DNA of 64,000 nucleotides from a cyanobacterium PCC 7702 (GCA_000332255.1 KB235926.1:3164878-3228877), one strand, 5' to 3'; shown: positions 37,253 through 47,617, counted from the first letter of the stretch. The notes: generated by a model from the letters alone, not told the origin. Numbers and translations: made by a program.

Positions 37253-39511
37253 ATGACAATAAGTCCTCCGGAGCGAGAGGAAAAAAAAGCAAGAGTCATA
37301 GTCGATAACGACCCGGTTCCGACTTCGTTTGAACTGTGGGCAAAACCAGGTCACTTCGATAGAACCCTTGCCAGAGGTCCCAAAACCACTACTTGGATTT
37401 GGAACCTGCACGCACTCGCCCATGATTTTGATACACATACAAGTGATTTAGAAGACATTTCCCGCAAGATATTTGCAGCGCACTTTGGTCACTTAGCTGT
37501 GGTGACCTTGTGGCTGAGCGGGATGATTTTTCACGGTGCTCGTTTTTCAAATTACGAAGCTTGGCTGAGCGATCCGCTGCATGTCAAGCCTAGTGCACAA
37601 GTGGTTTGGCCAATTGTTGGTCAAGACATTTTGAACGGGGATGTTGGTGGTGGCTTCCACGGCATTCAGATAACTTCCGGCTTGTTCCAAATTTGGCGCG
37701 GCTGGGGAATCACGAACTCGTTCCAGCTGTACGTCACGGCTATAGGCGGTTTGGTGTTGGCTGGTTTGTTTTTGTTTGCTGGCTGGTTCCACTACCACAA
37801 GCGCGCTCCGAAACTGGAATGGTTCCAGAATGTGGAGTCGATGCTAAATCACCACTTGGCGGTGTTGCTTGGTTGCGGTTCTTTGGGCTGGGCCGGTCAC
37901 TTGATCCACGTATCAGCTCCCACTAACAAGTTGTTAGATGCGGGAGTGTCCGTCAAGGACATACCCTTGCCCCATGAGTTCATTCTCAACAAAGGCTTGT
38001 TGACCGAATTGTATCCCGGCTTTGCCAGTGGTATAACACCCTTTTTTACATTGAACTGGGGTCAATACGCAGACTTTCTGACTTTTAAAGGTGGTCTCAA
38101 CCCAGTAACGGGTGGCTTGTGGCTGACTGATATTTCCCATCACCATTTGGCGATTGCGGTATTGTTCATCATCGCCGGTCACATGTACCGCACCAACTGG
38201 GGTATCGGTCACAGCATTAAAGAGATCCTGGAAAACCACAAAGGTCCCTTCACCGGTGAAGGTCACAAGGGTCTCTACGAAAACATGACCACATCTTGGC
38301 ACGCCCAACTGGCAACTAACCTCGCTTTCTTAGGTTCGCTGACCATCATCGTGGCACACCACATGTACGCCATGCCCCCATATCCATACTTGGCAACCGA
38401 CTACGCCACCCAACTGTGTATATTCACCCATCACATGTGGATTGGTGGTTTCCTTATCGTCGGTGGTGCTGCTCACGCTACCATTTTTATGGTGCGCGAT
38501 TACGATCCCGTTGTGAATCAAAACAACGTTTTGGATCGAGTTATCCGTCACCGAGATGCAATTATCTCTCACCTCAACTGGGTTTGTATATTCCTTGGCT
38601 TCCATAGCTTTGGACTGTACGTCCACAACGACACCATGCGTGCTTTGGGCCGTCCCCAAGACATGTTCTCGGATACGGCAATTCAGTTACAGCCCGTGTT
38701 TGCTCAGTGGGTGCAAAACATACACACCCTAGCACCAGGCTCAACAGCACCAAACGCACTGGAACCAGCAAGCTACGCCTTTGGCGGTGGTATTGTTGCT
38801 GTCGGCGGTAAAGTGGCAATGATGCCAATTGCTTTGGGCACGGCTGACTTTTTAGTTCACCACATTCACGCTTTTACCATTCACGTTACAGTTTTAATTC
38901 TCCTGAAGGGATTTTTGTTTGCCCGCAATTCCCGTCTGATACCAGACAAAGCTAACCTGGGCTTCCGCTTCCCCTGTGATGGTCCCGGTCGTGGTGGTAC
39001 CTGCCAAGTATCCGGTTGGGATCACGTATTCCTGGGATTGTTCTGGATGTACAACTCCATCTCGATTGTGATTTTCCACTTTAGTTGGAAGATGCAATCT
39101 GACGTATGGGGAACAGTAGACGCAGCTGGTAATGTAACTCACATTACCGGTGGCAACTGGGCTCAAAGCGCCCTTACCATCAACGGTTGGTTGCGCGATT
39201 TCCTGTGGGCACAATCAGTGCAAGTAATTAATTCTTACGGAAGTGCACTGTCAGCCTACGGACTTATGTTCTTGGGCGCTCACTTTATATGGGCTTTCAG
39301 TTTAATGTTCTTGTTCAGCGGTCGCGGTTACTGGCAAGAACTAATTGAGTCCATTGTTTGGGCGCATAATAAACTAAAGGTGGCACCTGCAATTCAGCCC
39401 CGCGCTCTGAGCATTATTCAGGGTCGTGCGGTTGGTGTAGCCCACTACCTTTTGGGAGGAATTGCCACCACATGGGCGTTCTTCCACGCACACATTCTTT
39501 CATTAGGCTAG
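37253..39511 (+). CDS. psaA: Photosystem I P700 apoprotein A1
   Basis: Core subunit of photosystem I that carries most of the antenna chlorophylls, the P700 pair half and half of the Fx cluster. 752 residues, the standard length, beginning [18 protein letters not shown]. Fx ligands lie in the conserved loop [12 protein letters not shown]; the membrane helices contain the chlorophyll His residues such as [11 protein letters not shown] and [12 protein letters not shown]. The ATG at 37253 follows a GAGGAGG by 4 bases; an in-frame upstream start at 37172 is not supported. Cotranscribed with psaB. Confidence 0.98.
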   Translation: MTISPPEREEKKARVIVDNDPVPTSFELWAKPGHFDRTLARGPKTTTWIWNLHALAHDFDTHTSDLEDISRKIFAAHFGHLAVVTLWLSGMIFHGARFSNYEAWLSDPLHVKPSAQVVWPIVGQDILNGDVGGGFHGIQITSGLFQIWRGWGITNSFQLYVTAIGGLVLAGLFLFAGWFHYHKRAPKLEWFQNVESMLNHHLAVLLGCGSLGWAGHLIHVSAPTNKLLDAGVSVKDIPLPHEFILNKGLLTELYPGFASGITPFFTLNWGQYADFLTFKGGLNPVTGGLWLTDISHHHLAIAVLFIIAGHMYRTNWGIGHSIKEILENHKGPFTGEGHKGLYENMTTSWHAQLATNLAFLGSLTIIVAHHMYAMPPYPYLATDYATQLCIFTHHMWIGGFLIVGGAAHATIFMVRDYDPVVNQNNVLDRVIRHRDAIISHLNWVCIFLGFHSFGLYVHNDTMRALGRPQDMFSDTAIQLQPVFAQWVQNIHTLAPGSTAPNALEPASYAFGGGIVAVGGKVAMMPIALGTADFLVHHIHAFTIHVTVLILLKGFLFARNSRLIPDKANLGFRFPCDGPGRGGTCQVSGWDHVFLGLFWMYNSISIVIFHFSWKMQSDVWGTVDAAGNVTHITGGNWAQSALTINGWLRDFLWAQSVQVINSYGSALSAYGLMFLGAHFIWAFSLMFLFSGRGYWQELIESIVWAHNKLKVAPAIQPRALSIIQGRAVGVAHYLLGGIATTWAFFHAHILSLG

Positions 39512-39526
39512 CAACCAGCTCGAACA

Positions 39527-39587
39527 GTTAGTGGTTAGGGGTTAGTAGTTAGGATTTGACTAACAACTAACAACTAACAACTAACAA
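39527..39587 (+). repeat. Heptamer tandem repeat forming a large stem-loop between psaA and psaB
   Basis: Four exact copies of CTAACAA occupy 39560-39587. The preceding stretch 39527-39552 (GTTAGTGG, TTAGGGG, TTAGTAG, TTAG) is nearly the reverse complement: 22 of 26 positions pair with 39560-39585, with a 7-base loop GATTTGA. It therefore can form a long RNA hairpin in the psaA-psaB transcript, 16 bases after the psaA stop codon and 44 bases before the psaB start. It has no T-run, so it is not a standard terminator, and could act as an RNA stabiliser or processing site. Heptamer STRRs are typical of filamentous cyanobacteria. Confidence 0.8.
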
Positions 39588-39630
39588 GACTGATACCTGA
39601 TGGCTAAGAGTCAGAGGATTTATCAAACCT

Positions 39631-41862
39631 ATGGCGACAAAATTTCCAAAATTTAGCCAGGATCTCGCCCAGGATCCGACGACACGCCGGATCTGGTACG
39701 CGATGGCGACAGGAAATGATTTTGAAAGCCACGACGGCATGACAGAAGAAAATCTATACCAAAAGATTTTCGCAACTCACTTCGGTCATGTGGCAATTAT
39801 CTTCCTGTGGGCATCCAGCCTCCTATTTCACGTAGCCTGGCAAGGTAACTTTGAACAGTGGATTAAAGATCCGATTCATATCCGTCCGATCGCCCATGCA
39901 ATTTGGGATCCCCAATTTGGCAAACCAGCAATAGAAGCTTTCACCCAAGGTGGAGCAAACTACCCAGTAAACATTTCTTACTCTGGTATCTACCACTGGT
40001 GGTACACCATCGGAATGCGGACAAACAACGACCTGTACATGGGAGCCGTGTTCCTCCTCATTCTGGCATCAGTATTTTTGTTTGCTGGTTGGTTGCACTT
40101 GCAACCCAAGTTCCGTCCCAGCCTTTCCTGGTTCAAGAGCGCTGAGCCTCGCCTTAACCACCACCTTGCAGGTTTGTTTGGTGTGAGCTCCTTGGCTTGG
40201 GCAGGCCACTTGATCCACGTTGCGATCCCCGAATCTCGCGGACAGCACGTAGGTTGGAACAACTTCTTAAGCACTCTGCCCCACCCGGCAGGCTTGCAAC
40301 CCTTCTTTACAGGTAATTGGGGAGTTTACGCCTCCGATCCCGACACTGCTAACCACGTGTTCGGTACCTCCCAAGGTGCTGGTACAGCAATACTGACATT
40401 CTTGGGTGGTTTTCATCCCCAAACAGAATCGCTGTGGTTGACCGACATGGCTCACCACCACTTGGCGATCGCTGTAATTTTTATCATCGCCGGCCACATG
40501 TACCGGACTAACTTTGGAATCGGCCACAGCATTAAAGAAATGCTCAACTCCAAAGCTGGTTTGGTTCCGGGTACAAATAGCGAAGGACAGTTCAACCTGC
40601 CTCACCAAGGTTTGTACGACACCTACAACAACTCCCTGCACTTCCAGTTAGGTATTCACCTAGCTGCTTTGGGAACCATCACCTCCCTGGTGGCACAACA
40701 CATGTACGCCATGCCTCCTTACGCTTTCATAGCTAAGGACTACACAACTCAAGCAGCGCTATACACTCACCACCAATACATTGCTATCTTCTTAATGCTT
40801 GGTGCTTTTGCCCACGGCGCCATATTCTGGGTTCGCGACTACGACCCCGAACAAAACAAAGGCAACGTACTCGATCGTGTCCTCAAGCACAAAGAAGCGA
40901 TTATTTCTCACCTGAGCTGGGTGTCCCTGTTCTTGGGCTTCCACACTCTCGGTCTTTACGTTCACAACGACGTAGTAGTTGCGTTCGGCACACCAGAGAA
41001 ACAAATCCTGATCGAACCCGTGTTCGCTCAGTTTATCCAAGCGTCTCACGGTAAGGTGCTGTACGGACTAAACGTCCTATTATCTAACCCAGATAGCGTT
41101 GCTTACACAGCCTACCCCAACTACGGCAACGTTTGGTTGCAAGGCTGGTTGGATGCTATCAACTCCGGTACCAACTCTCTGTTTTTAACTATCGGTCCTG
41201 GGGACTTCCTAGTACACCACGCCTTTGCTTTGGCACTCCACACCACAGTACTAATACTGGTCAAAGGCGCTTTGGATGCCCGCGGCTCCAAGCTCATGCC
41301 CGATAAAAAGGACTTCGGCTACGCCTTTCCTTGCGATGGTCCCGGTCGTGGCGGTACTTGCGACATCTCCGCTTGGGACGCCTTCTACCTAGCTACCTTC
41401 TGGGCATTAAACACAGTTGGTTGGGTCACCTTCTACTGGCACTGGAAGCACCTGGGTATTTGGCAAGGCAACGTCGCTCAGTTCAACGAGTCCTCCACAT
41501 ACTTGATGGGCTGGTTCCGCGATTACCTTTGGGCTAACTCCGCTCAGTTGATTAACGGATACAACCCCTACGGCATGAACAACCTGTCTGTCTGGGCTTG
41601 GATGTTCCTCTTCGGACACCTAGTTTGGGCAACTGGCTTCATGTTCCTCATCTCCTGGAGAGGTTACTGGCAAGAGTTAATTGAAACTCTTGTTTGGGCC
41701 CACGAGCGCACTCCTCTTGCAAACCTAGTTCGCTGGAAGGACAAGCCCGTTGCTCTATCTATCGTTCAAGCTCGTTTGGTTGGTTTAACTCACTTTACCG
41801 TGGGCTATGTTCTAACCTACGCAGCCTTCCTGATTGCCTCGACGGCTGGTAAGTTCGGTTAA
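39631..41862 (+). CDS. psaB: Photosystem I P700 apoprotein A2
   Basis: Partner of PsaA in the photosystem I core, 743 residues. It begins [20 protein letters not shown], has membrane His motifs such as [12 protein letters not shown] and carries the two Fx-ligating cysteines in [12 protein letters not shown], followed by [10 protein letters not shown]. The ATG is 120 bases after the psaA stop; a terminator follows at 41888. Transcription from the psaA promoter is expected. Confidence 0.98.
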   Translation: MATKFPKFSQDLAQDPTTRRIWYAMATGNDFESHDGMTEENLYQKIFATHFGHVAIIFLWASSLLFHVAWQGNFEQWIKDPIHIRPIAHAIWDPQFGKPAIEAFTQGGANYPVNISYSGIYHWWYTIGMRTNNDLYMGAVFLLILASVFLFAGWLHLQPKFRPSLSWFKSAEPRLNHHLAGLFGVSSLAWAGHLIHVAIPESRGQHVGWNNFLSTLPHPAGLQPFFTGNWGVYASDPDTANHVFGTSQGAGTAILTFLGGFHPQTESLWLTDMAHHHLAIAVIFIIAGHMYRTNFGIGHSIKEMLNSKAGLVPGTNSEGQFNLPHQGLYDTYNNSLHFQLGIHLAALGTITSLVAQHMYAMPPYAFIAKDYTTQAALYTHHQYIAIFLMLGAFAHGAIFWVRDYDPEQNKGNVLDRVLKHKEAIISHLSWVSLFLGFHTLGLYVHNDVVVAFGTPEKQILIEPVFAQFIQASHGKVLYGLNVLLSNPDSVAYTAYPNYGNVWLQGWLDAINSGTNSLFLTIGPGDFLVHHAFALALHTTVLILVKGALDARGSKLMPDKKDFGYAFPCDGPGRGGTCDISAWDAFYLATFWALNTVGWVTFYWHWKHLGIWQGNVAQFNESSTYLMGWFRDYLWANSAQLINGYNPYGMNNLSVWAWMFLFGHLVWATGFMFLISWRGYWQELIETLVWAHERTPLANLVRWKDKPVALSIVQARLVGLTHFTVGYVLTYAAFLIASTAGKFG

Positions 41863-41887
41863 TGCATCCCTGGCTTAGTAGGTAAAT

Positions 41888-41923
41888 AAAAAAATCCCCT
41901 GCATAAAAAGTGGGGGATTTTTT
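41888..41923 (+). terminator. Terminator of the psaAB operon
   Basis: A long stem AAAAAATCCCC / GGGGGATTTTTT around a 12-base loop starts 26 bases after the psaB stop codon; the A-run and T-run make it potentially effective on both strands. Confidence 0.85.
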
Positions 41924-41977
41924 CATAAGCAGAAGAAACTATAAATCCCAAACTGTGATTTTCTGACAAAATAGTCC

Positions 41978-42880
41978 TTGAAATCCAAACAATTAACGCC
42001 ACAAAAATTAATACCTTACTTCTCGTATCAATACGGAGATATTTACCTGGGAGATAGCCAGCAGCTGTTGCAATCTGTAGAATCTTCAAGTGTCAATTTG
42101 ATTCTTACTTCGCCGCCTTTTGCTTTGACTCGTAAAAAAGAGTATGGAAATGAAAGCGCTTCTAAATATATAGAATGGTTTTTACCTTTTGCCTACGAAT
42201 TCCAAAGGATTTTAACTGCTGACGGATCCTTGGTATTGGAATTAGGTGGCGCGTATCTTCCAGGATTACCGGTGCGAAGTATTTACCAATACGAGCTGCT
42301 AGTAAAGTTGTGCAATGATGTAGGCTTATATTTGGCTCAAGAATTCTATCACTACAACAGCGCTCGCTTACCTGCACCAGCTGAATGGGTAAATATCAGG
42401 CGTATTAGGGTAAAAGATGCTGTCAATGTAGTTTGGTGGTTATCTAAAACGCCTTATCCAAAAGCTGATAACAGAAAAGTTTTAAAACCCTATAGCGACT
42501 CCATGCAGCTGCTGTTGCAAAAAGGATACAAACCCAAAAAACGACCTTCCGGACACAAAATTTCTACTCATTTTTCTAAAAACAACAACGGGGCAATTCC
42601 TCCCAACCTTTTAGAAATAGCCAATACCGAATCTAACAGCGCTTATTTACGCTGCTGCAAAGCTAAAAACATCAAACCGCACCCAGCTCGTTTCCCGGAA
42701 TCCTTTGTGGAATTTTTTGTAAACTTTTTAACTGATGAGGGCGATATGGTATTAGACCCGTTTGCAGGTTCCAATACCACAGGTAAAGTAGCAGAAAAAC
42801 TTAAACGTCGCTGGATGTCTTTTGAGATAAACGAAGTTTATATCAAGAGCAGCCAGTGCAGGTTCGCAGATGCCCGTTAA
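41978..42880 (+). CDS. Solitary DNA methyltransferase (N4-cytosine / N6-adenine type)
   Basis: Protein of 300 residues, with the catalytic motif LTSPPFAL near residue 39 and the AdoMet-binding motif DPFAGSNTTG near 260. This circular order is that of beta-class amino-methyltransferases; SPPF rather than DPPY favours m4C. The layout resembles the cyanobacterial orphan GGCC-type methyltransferase (M.Ssp6803II class), which is an inference from family memory. There is no restriction gene beside it. The start codon is a TTG at 41978; no ATG is available without losing conserved sequence (YQYGDIYLGDSQQLL). Confidence 0.85.
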   Translation: MKSKQLTPQKLIPYFSYQYGDIYLGDSQQLLQSVESSSVNLILTSPPFALTRKKEYGNESASKYIEWFLPFAYEFQRILTADGSLVLELGGAYLPGLPVRSIYQYELLVKLCNDVGLYLAQEFYHYNSARLPAPAEWVNIRRIRVKDAVNVVWWLSKTPYPKADNRKVLKPYSDSMQLLLQKGYKPKKRPSGHKISTHFSKNNNGAIPPNLLEIANTESNSAYLRCCKAKNIKPHPARFPESFVEFFVNFLTDEGDMVLDPFAGSNTTGKVAEKLKRRWMSFEINEVYIKSSQCRFADAR

Positions 42881-43042
42881 TCCAGGAATCGAAGTATAAA
42901 ATATCAAACTAAATTTGTAATCTCAGGAAAAAACATTAAAGATACTGTAAAAACTAATCTTCCTATCTAGCTAAATATACCGATACAGTGTAAATACTGT
43001 AAAAGGTAACTACTTAGCTGATTCAGCAAAATTCCTGCAATC

Positions 43043-43124
43043 AGCCTGTAGGCGAAGCAGCTCGCCCTCACAGGGGGTTTCCGCAAAACAGTTGCACGTC
43101 TCGGAGGAAACCTCCGCGCTGTCA
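43043..43124 (+). repeat. Double-hairpin palindromic element
   Basis: Two perfect short hairpins in tandem: GGCGA-AGCAGC-TCGCC at 43051-43066 and CGGAGG-AAA-CCTCCG at 43102-43116, in a GC-richer patch within an AT-rich spacer. The composition and layout look like a dispersed REP/MITE-like repeat of cyanobacteria. It lies 30 bases before the SGNH hydrolase start. No copy elsewhere in the window was seen. Confidence 0.5.
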
Positions 43125-43146
43125 TTAAAAAATAGTAAATATAGCT

Positions 43147-44193
43147 ATGGGAAGAACTTGTGAAATGAAGAACTTTTACTGGTTGGCAGCAGGCTTGATC
43201 GTAGGATTAGCTATTCCAGCTACAACTTTGCCACAGCCATTCATCTTTAAGCCAGAAAAAAATCAATTACAGTTAAGTGCTAAAGAAGGTTTGCAAGCAG
43301 TAGCAGCTCTAAAAGTAGCTTCAAAATTTCGCAACCAAAACTTGCCCACACCAGTTGAATCTTCTCTTCCCTTAGCGTACCAACCAACTCGAAAATTTTT
43401 ATCTGGCAGTCAACTTTATTACCAAAGATTAGCAGCCCTCAAAGCTGGTCAAATTTATACACGCCTCCATGACAAAGACGAACAGCAATCCTTTCTCATA
43501 GAATCCACCAAAAAGTCTCAACTTACCTACGAAGACTGGAAAAGCTTGTTGGTAATGGAGGCCAAAGCAATGGCTAAAGCCCAAGGCGCAAACCGCTTAA
43601 ACATTTTAGTGGGTGATTCTTTGAGTATGTGGTTTCCCAATAAGAAACTACCCGCTGGGAAATTATGGCTAAATCAGGGAATATCTGGGGATACTTCTGG
43701 TGGGATCTTGAAAAGATTGTCTGCTTTTGCTGCCACCAGACCAGATATTATTTACGTCATGGCTGGCATCAATGACTTGCGTAAAGGCGTCAGCGATGAA
43801 ACGATTTTACACAATCACCGTCTTATTATTCGACGCTTGCGCCAAGAACATCCAGGTAGCTTAATTCTTGTTCAATCTATTTTGCCGACTCGGCTTTCTT
43901 CTATTTCCAATAGCCGCATTCGTCGCCTTAACAGTCGACTAGCTTTAATCGCGCGCCAAGAAAAAGCTAAATTCTTAAATTTGTATAGTTGGTTTGCTGA
44001 CTTTCAAGGTAATTTGCGAGAAGATTTGACCACAGACGGCTTGCATCTGAACGAAAATGGCTATGAAGTATGGCAAGCTCTGCTAGAGGAGATAGAATCT
44101 CGCTTGGCAGCTGCAAAAGCAAGACCAGACTCTTACCCTCAGGGAAACTCACTTAACTTTTACAGACAAGTTACACCCCTACACCAACAATAG
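43147..44193 (+). CDS. Secreted SGNH/GDSL-family hydrolase
   Basis: Protein of 348 residues. An N-terminal hydrophobic segment (FYWLAAGLIVGLAIPAT) suggests export or anchoring. The catalytic blocks are VGDSLSMW (Ser), QGISGDTSGG (Gly), MAGINDLRKG (Asn) and TDGLHLNENGY (Asp-His), so the esterase site seems complete. Likely acts on acyl groups of envelope or exopolysaccharide material. Starts at ATG 43147 or 43165. A convergent response regulator gene follows. Confidence 0.87.
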   Translation: MGRTCEMKNFYWLAAGLIVGLAIPATTLPQPFIFKPEKNQLQLSAKEGLQAVAALKVASKFRNQNLPTPVESSLPLAYQPTRKFLSGSQLYYQRLAALKAGQIYTRLHDKDEQQSFLIESTKKSQLTYEDWKSLLVMEAKAMAKAQGANRLNILVGDSLSMWFPNKKLPAGKLWLNQGISGDTSGGILKRLSAFAATRPDIIYVMAGINDLRKGVSDETILHNHRLIIRRLRQEHPGSLILVQSILPTRLSSISNSRIRRLNSRLALIARQEKAKFLNLYSWFADFQGNLREDLTTDGLHLNENGYEVWQALLEEIESRLAAAKARPDSYPQGNSLNFYRQVTPLHQQ

Positions 44194-44227
44194 CAACCTT
44201 GTCACAAAAAATATTAATACTTCTTAA

Positions 44228-44851
44228 TTACTCTACCAGACCATGTTTAATAGCAAAACGTACCAGTTCAGCTCGATTATTAGTCGCAGTTTTTCTCAAC
44301 AAACTACTAACGTACTTTTCCACTGTTCTTGGGCTAAGGTGTAATTTTTGCCCCATTTCAGCGTTGGAAAAACCATGAGTCAGAAGTTCTAAGACTTCTT
44401 GTTCTCTAGGAGTAAGTTCTGAAATTAACTCCACCGTAGCTGTAGACGGGTAGGAAGTATTGTAAGCAGACTGAATTAGTTGCGATCGCGCTAAGAGATT
44501 GCGAATAGCTGCTCCTAACTCTTCTAACTCAAAAGGCTTGGGTAAGTACAAATCACATCCCGATTGATAACCAAGAATTCTTTCTTGTGTCCTGGTTCGT
44601 GCTGTTAACAAAATTACAGGTAGCAAGCGAAACCTAGGTTTTTGACGTACCTGACGTACCAATTCATAACCGTTCATTCGCGGCATCACTATATCGGTCA
44701 CCATTAAATCAGGATGGAATTCCTCCACCATTGCCAAGGCCTCTTGACCGTCATTAGCAGTAATCACTGAGTAGCCAGACAGTTCAAGATAATCGCTGAT
44801 AGACAAACGAGTGCCCACATCATCATCCACTACAAGGATTGTCAAGGGCAT
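44228..44851 (-). CDS. Response regulator with LuxR-type HTH, Ycf29/PedR-like
   Basis: From the ATG at 44851 (MPLTILVVDDDVGTR) it is 207 residues. The receiver has VVDDD, acceptor in LMVTDIVMPRMNGYE and Lys in LPKPFEL; the C-terminal HTH has LTPREQEVLEL and SPRTVEKYVSSLLRK. The arrangement and length resemble Ycf29/PedR, the cyanobacterial/plastid LuxR regulator of light-related genes. I place it in that group only tentatively. An upstream frame extension to 44917 is not supported. No kinase is adjacent. Confidence 0.88.
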   Translation of the reverse strand: MPLTILVVDDDVGTRLSISDYLELSGYSVITANDGQEALAMVEEFHPDLMVTDIVMPRMNGYELVRQVRQKPRFRLLPVILLTARTRTQERILGYQSGCDLYLPKPFELEELGAAIRNLLARSQLIQSAYNTSYPSTATVELISELTPREQEVLELLTHGFSNAEMGQKLHLSPRTVEKYVSSLLRKTATNNRAELVRFAIKHGLVE

Positions 44852-45731
44852 GGAAAGTACACCCCTAGCATTTTTTCCTAATAATTTTGCTTCTACGAAC
44901 ACTGTCAGTGAATGCAAACAATAAAAGTACTCTTATGTTTCATACTATGATATGACTAACAGCTAATAACACTCTCCAGGAATAATTGCAAATTTATCTT
45001 TATATTTGCAAGAGGTATTATTCAAATGAATTCATACTTAAACTTAAGATCTAACCATATCTGTCTTCACTACTATTGTTTTTATAATTTGTAACATATT
45101 ATCCCAAATGAATTCCTTAATCAAACGACATTTAATTATACATATATAGTTCTAGCTTAAAAAAATCAAAAAATCAGTAATGAAATTATGTACAAATGTA
45201 GGAATCCACTATCAAAATCCTTGTCTTTTCTGGCACATCCACAATTGCTAGAATTGCTAGTCTTCACTGATAGCAGGATTTTCTTAATTTCAACCATTAT
45301 CCCGACAAAATTATTTTTCCTCTAACTTCGTTAATTTTGCAGTTTAGAGAAGATAATTTCAACCATAGAGAAGAAAATTTCCATTTCTCTTGATATATAG
45401 ACAGCACAGTTGATTTTCTCCTCTGGTTAGTAATTAAAAGTACGCTACTCGCAACCAGACCAGACACAATTACATTACTTTCGACACCATTATTCAAGAC
45501 TAAAATTCCTACTAAATAACTTTAACTCATCTAGCTCTTCCATTCCTTGTTAAAATAACTGTTTCGGCAATTTTATGTATTTATTTATACTTAAAATTCT
45601 CTGATTAACTCACAATTACTAACCTCAGAAACATTCTGCCTTGGGCGTGGTAAATCTATCTAGAGGAGAGCAAAAAACGCTCTAAAAATTAGGTATCGTA
45701 AGTCTAGTTCTGAAAAACAAAAAAGATTGCT
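44852..45731 (+). other. Noncoding AT-rich spacer
   Basis: About 880 bases between the divergent Ycf29-like regulator and the rhomboid gene. A 66-codon minus-strand frame at 45297-45497 has no ribosome-binding site. I found no tRNA cloverleaf or other RNA gene. The region is large enough to hold small RNAs or promoters that cannot be seen by eye. Confidence 0.45.
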
Positions 45732-46463
45732 GTGGTTCCAATTAGAGATAACAATCCGACAAAAATCACGCCCTACGTTACTTATGGGCTAATCGCAGCT
45801 AACGTCCTCGTTTTTCTTTATGAAGCGAGTCTTCCTCCCCAGTACCTAAACGAATTTTTTCACCTATTCGCAGTAGTACCGCGGGAATTAACAGCTAGCT
45901 TCGCAGGTATTAACATCCACCAACCTATACCAGAATGGGTAACCTTGATTACATCCCAATTTTTGCATGGTGGTTTTCTGCACTTAGCTGGCAATATGCT
46001 GTTTTTGTGGATTTTTGGCAACAACGTCGAAGATAAACTGGGTCATGTTAAATACTTATTTTTCTATCTGACTTGTGGTGTTTTAGCTACCTTGTGTCAG
46101 TGGTACTTCTCACAAACATCCGCAATTCCCTCTTTAGGAGCAAGTGGAGCGATCGCGGGAGTGATGGGAGCATACATCATTCGCTTTCCCACAGCAGAAG
46201 TCATAGGCGTTATTCCTTTGGGATTTTTCTTTCCAACCTTCCGCGTTCCAGCATACTTTTTTCTGGGATTTTGGTTTCTCCAGCAAGCTCTCTATGGCGT
46301 CGCTAGCTTGGAAGCACCAACCAATATCGGAATGGAAGGCGGTGGAATCGCCTATTGGGCCCATGCTGGAGGCTTTGTCTTTGGTATCGTTCTCGCTCCC
46401 TTGCTGGGGTTATTTAAAGATTCACCTAATGCGCGGGAAAGATTAACTGGATATTGGGAATAG
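45732..46463 (+). CDS. Rhomboid-family intramembrane serine protease
   Basis: Six-helix membrane protease of 243 residues. It begins MVPIRDNNPTKITPYVTYGL from a GTG, has FLHGGFLHLAGNMLFLW, the catalytic serine in GASGAIAGVMGAY and the histidine in HAGGFVFG. All key motifs are present, so it is predicted active; substrate unknown. It is convergent with smpB. Confidence 0.93.
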   Translation: MVPIRDNNPTKITPYVTYGLIAANVLVFLYEASLPPQYLNEFFHLFAVVPRELTASFAGINIHQPIPEWVTLITSQFLHGGFLHLAGNMLFLWIFGNNVEDKLGHVKYLFFYLTCGVLATLCQWYFSQTSAIPSLGASGAIAGVMGAYIIRFPTAEVIGVIPLGFFFPTFRVPAYFFLGFWFLQQALYGVASLEAPTNIGMEGGGIAYWAHAGGFVFGIVLAPLLGLFKDSPNARERLTGYWE

Positions 46464-46503
46464 AGGACTAACAACAAAACCCTAGTCCCCAATCTCGCCA
46501 AAC

Positions 46504-46971
46504 TCAGTAATTCTTCATTGCTCGCTGCATCTCACGCTGGTCTTGCCGTTTTTTGAGGTCCTCTCGCTTGTCATGCAGTTTTTTGCCTTTGGCGAGACCA
46601 ATACTAACTTTTACCCAACCGCGTTTGAGATACATTTTTAAAGGTACCAAAGTCAAGCCCTGCTGCTCCACCTTACCAATCAGCTTGCGAATTTCTTGGC
46701 GATGCAGTAAAAGTTTGCGCGTGCGCCGCGGCTCGTGGTTAAAATATTGTCCACTGGCAGTATAAGGGGAAATATGCACGTTAATCAGCCACGCTTCTCC
46801 ATTGCGAATCAGAGCGTAACCATCCTGGAGATTGACCTTTCCCGCACGGATTGATTTCACCTCAGTTCCAGTCAATTGAATACCAGCTTCGTAGGTCTCG
46901 AGAATTTCATACAAATACCGGGCTTGTCGATTATCGCTAACAACTTTGTAACCGTCACTTTTATCACTCAT
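46504..46971 (-). CDS. smpB: SsrA-binding protein SmpB
   Basis: RNA-binding partner of tmRNA in trans-translation, which rescues stalled ribosomes. 155 residues (MSDKSDGYKVVSDNRQARY start), with GIQLTGTEVKSIRAGKVNL, YFNHEPRRTRKLLLHR and the basic C-terminal tail KLHDKREDLKKRQ, all conserved. The ssrA gene is not in the window. Confidence 0.97.
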   Translation of the reverse strand: MSDKSDGYKVVSDNRQARYLYEILETYEAGIQLTGTEVKSIRAGKVNLQDGYALIRNGEAWLINVHISPYTASGQYFNHEPRRTRKLLLHRQEIRKLIGKVEQQGLTLVPLKMYLKRGWVKVSIGLAKGKKLHDKREDLKKRQDQREMQRAMKNY

Positions 46972-47222
46972 TGAAAATCGTACTAGTGTGGAAACTTAAA
47001 AAATGAAAAATTTTCTAGACTGTTTGATGATTTTAAACCAATATCAATGTCTAACCGGATATTAAATATTAATCCTATCCTAGCCTTCCAAGAGGACAGC
47101 AGTAATTTATGTACCCCAAGCAAGAATCTCAAAAACAGGATTTTGTAGCCAAGGGTTGATTTTGATGATTGGGGAAGCCGATATGGTGGTGCGTAACCAA
47201 AGAAAAATAACAGGAGTAAAAA

Positions 47223-47504
47223 ATGAGAAATAGCCTAACTAAAATTTTCAGTGCCGGATTTATTGCCCTCAGCATCGGCATTCTACCCTTAAGTTTATCG
47301 GCACGAGCACAAACAACGAGCTCTCCTGGAAACGCAACCACCACTACCACAGACACCAGAACATATAATAGAGGTTTTGATTGGGGTTGGCTGGGATTGC
47401 TAGGCTTATTTGGCTTAGCTGGTCTAGCTGGAAGAAAACGCAGCGAAAAACCCACCCGCTATCGCGATCCCAATGCTGTCAGCAGTACCAGCTACAGAGA
47501 ATAA
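47223..47504 (+). CDS. WGxxGxxG family small exported protein
   Basis: Protein of 93 residues with a clear N-terminal signal peptide (MRNSLTKIFSAGFIALSIGI, cleavage near SARAQ), a Ser/Thr-rich linker, and a C-terminal hydrophobic motif WGWLGLLGLFGLAGLAG followed by RKR. This tripartite end is the WGxxGxxG-CTERM signature, which anchors or targets the protein in the envelope. An AGGAG lies 7 bases before the ATG and a strong terminator follows at 47573. It is not a classic PEP-CTERM protein. Confidence 0.85.
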   Translation: MRNSLTKIFSAGFIALSIGILPLSLSARAQTTSSPGNATTTTTDTRTYNRGFDWGWLGLLGLFGLAGLAGRKRSEKPTRYRDPNAVSSTSYRE

Positions 47505-47572
47505 ATTAGCAACATACTATTATCCATAAATATCTTCTTTGTTCATGATATGCCTGCAAGTACCACCGCATA

Positions 47573-47609
47573 AAAGCCTTGGAGATATCTACTTCCAAGG
47601 CTTTCTTTT
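47573..47609 (+). terminator. Convergent terminator between the WGxxGxxG gene and the ictB-like gene
   Basis: A perfect 11-bp stem AAAGCCTTGGA/TCCAAGGCTTT (47573-47583 with 47594-47604) with a 10-base loop and a T-rich tail; a T-run also lies on the other strand, so it can serve both convergent genes. Confidence 0.85.
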
Positions 47610-47617
47610 GCGAGACT

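Noticed and set aside
37547-39214. Many antisense open frames inside psaA and psaB (for example 37934-38308, 38330-38659, 40267-40641)
   Set aside because: They are shadows of the high-GC conserved coding sequence on the other strand; no ribosome-binding site or family match.
47223-47504. The WGxxGxxG protein as a proven exosortase substrate
   Set aside because: The tail lacks the PEP box, and the two genes are 5 kb apart; only a possibility, kept as a finding rather than a call.
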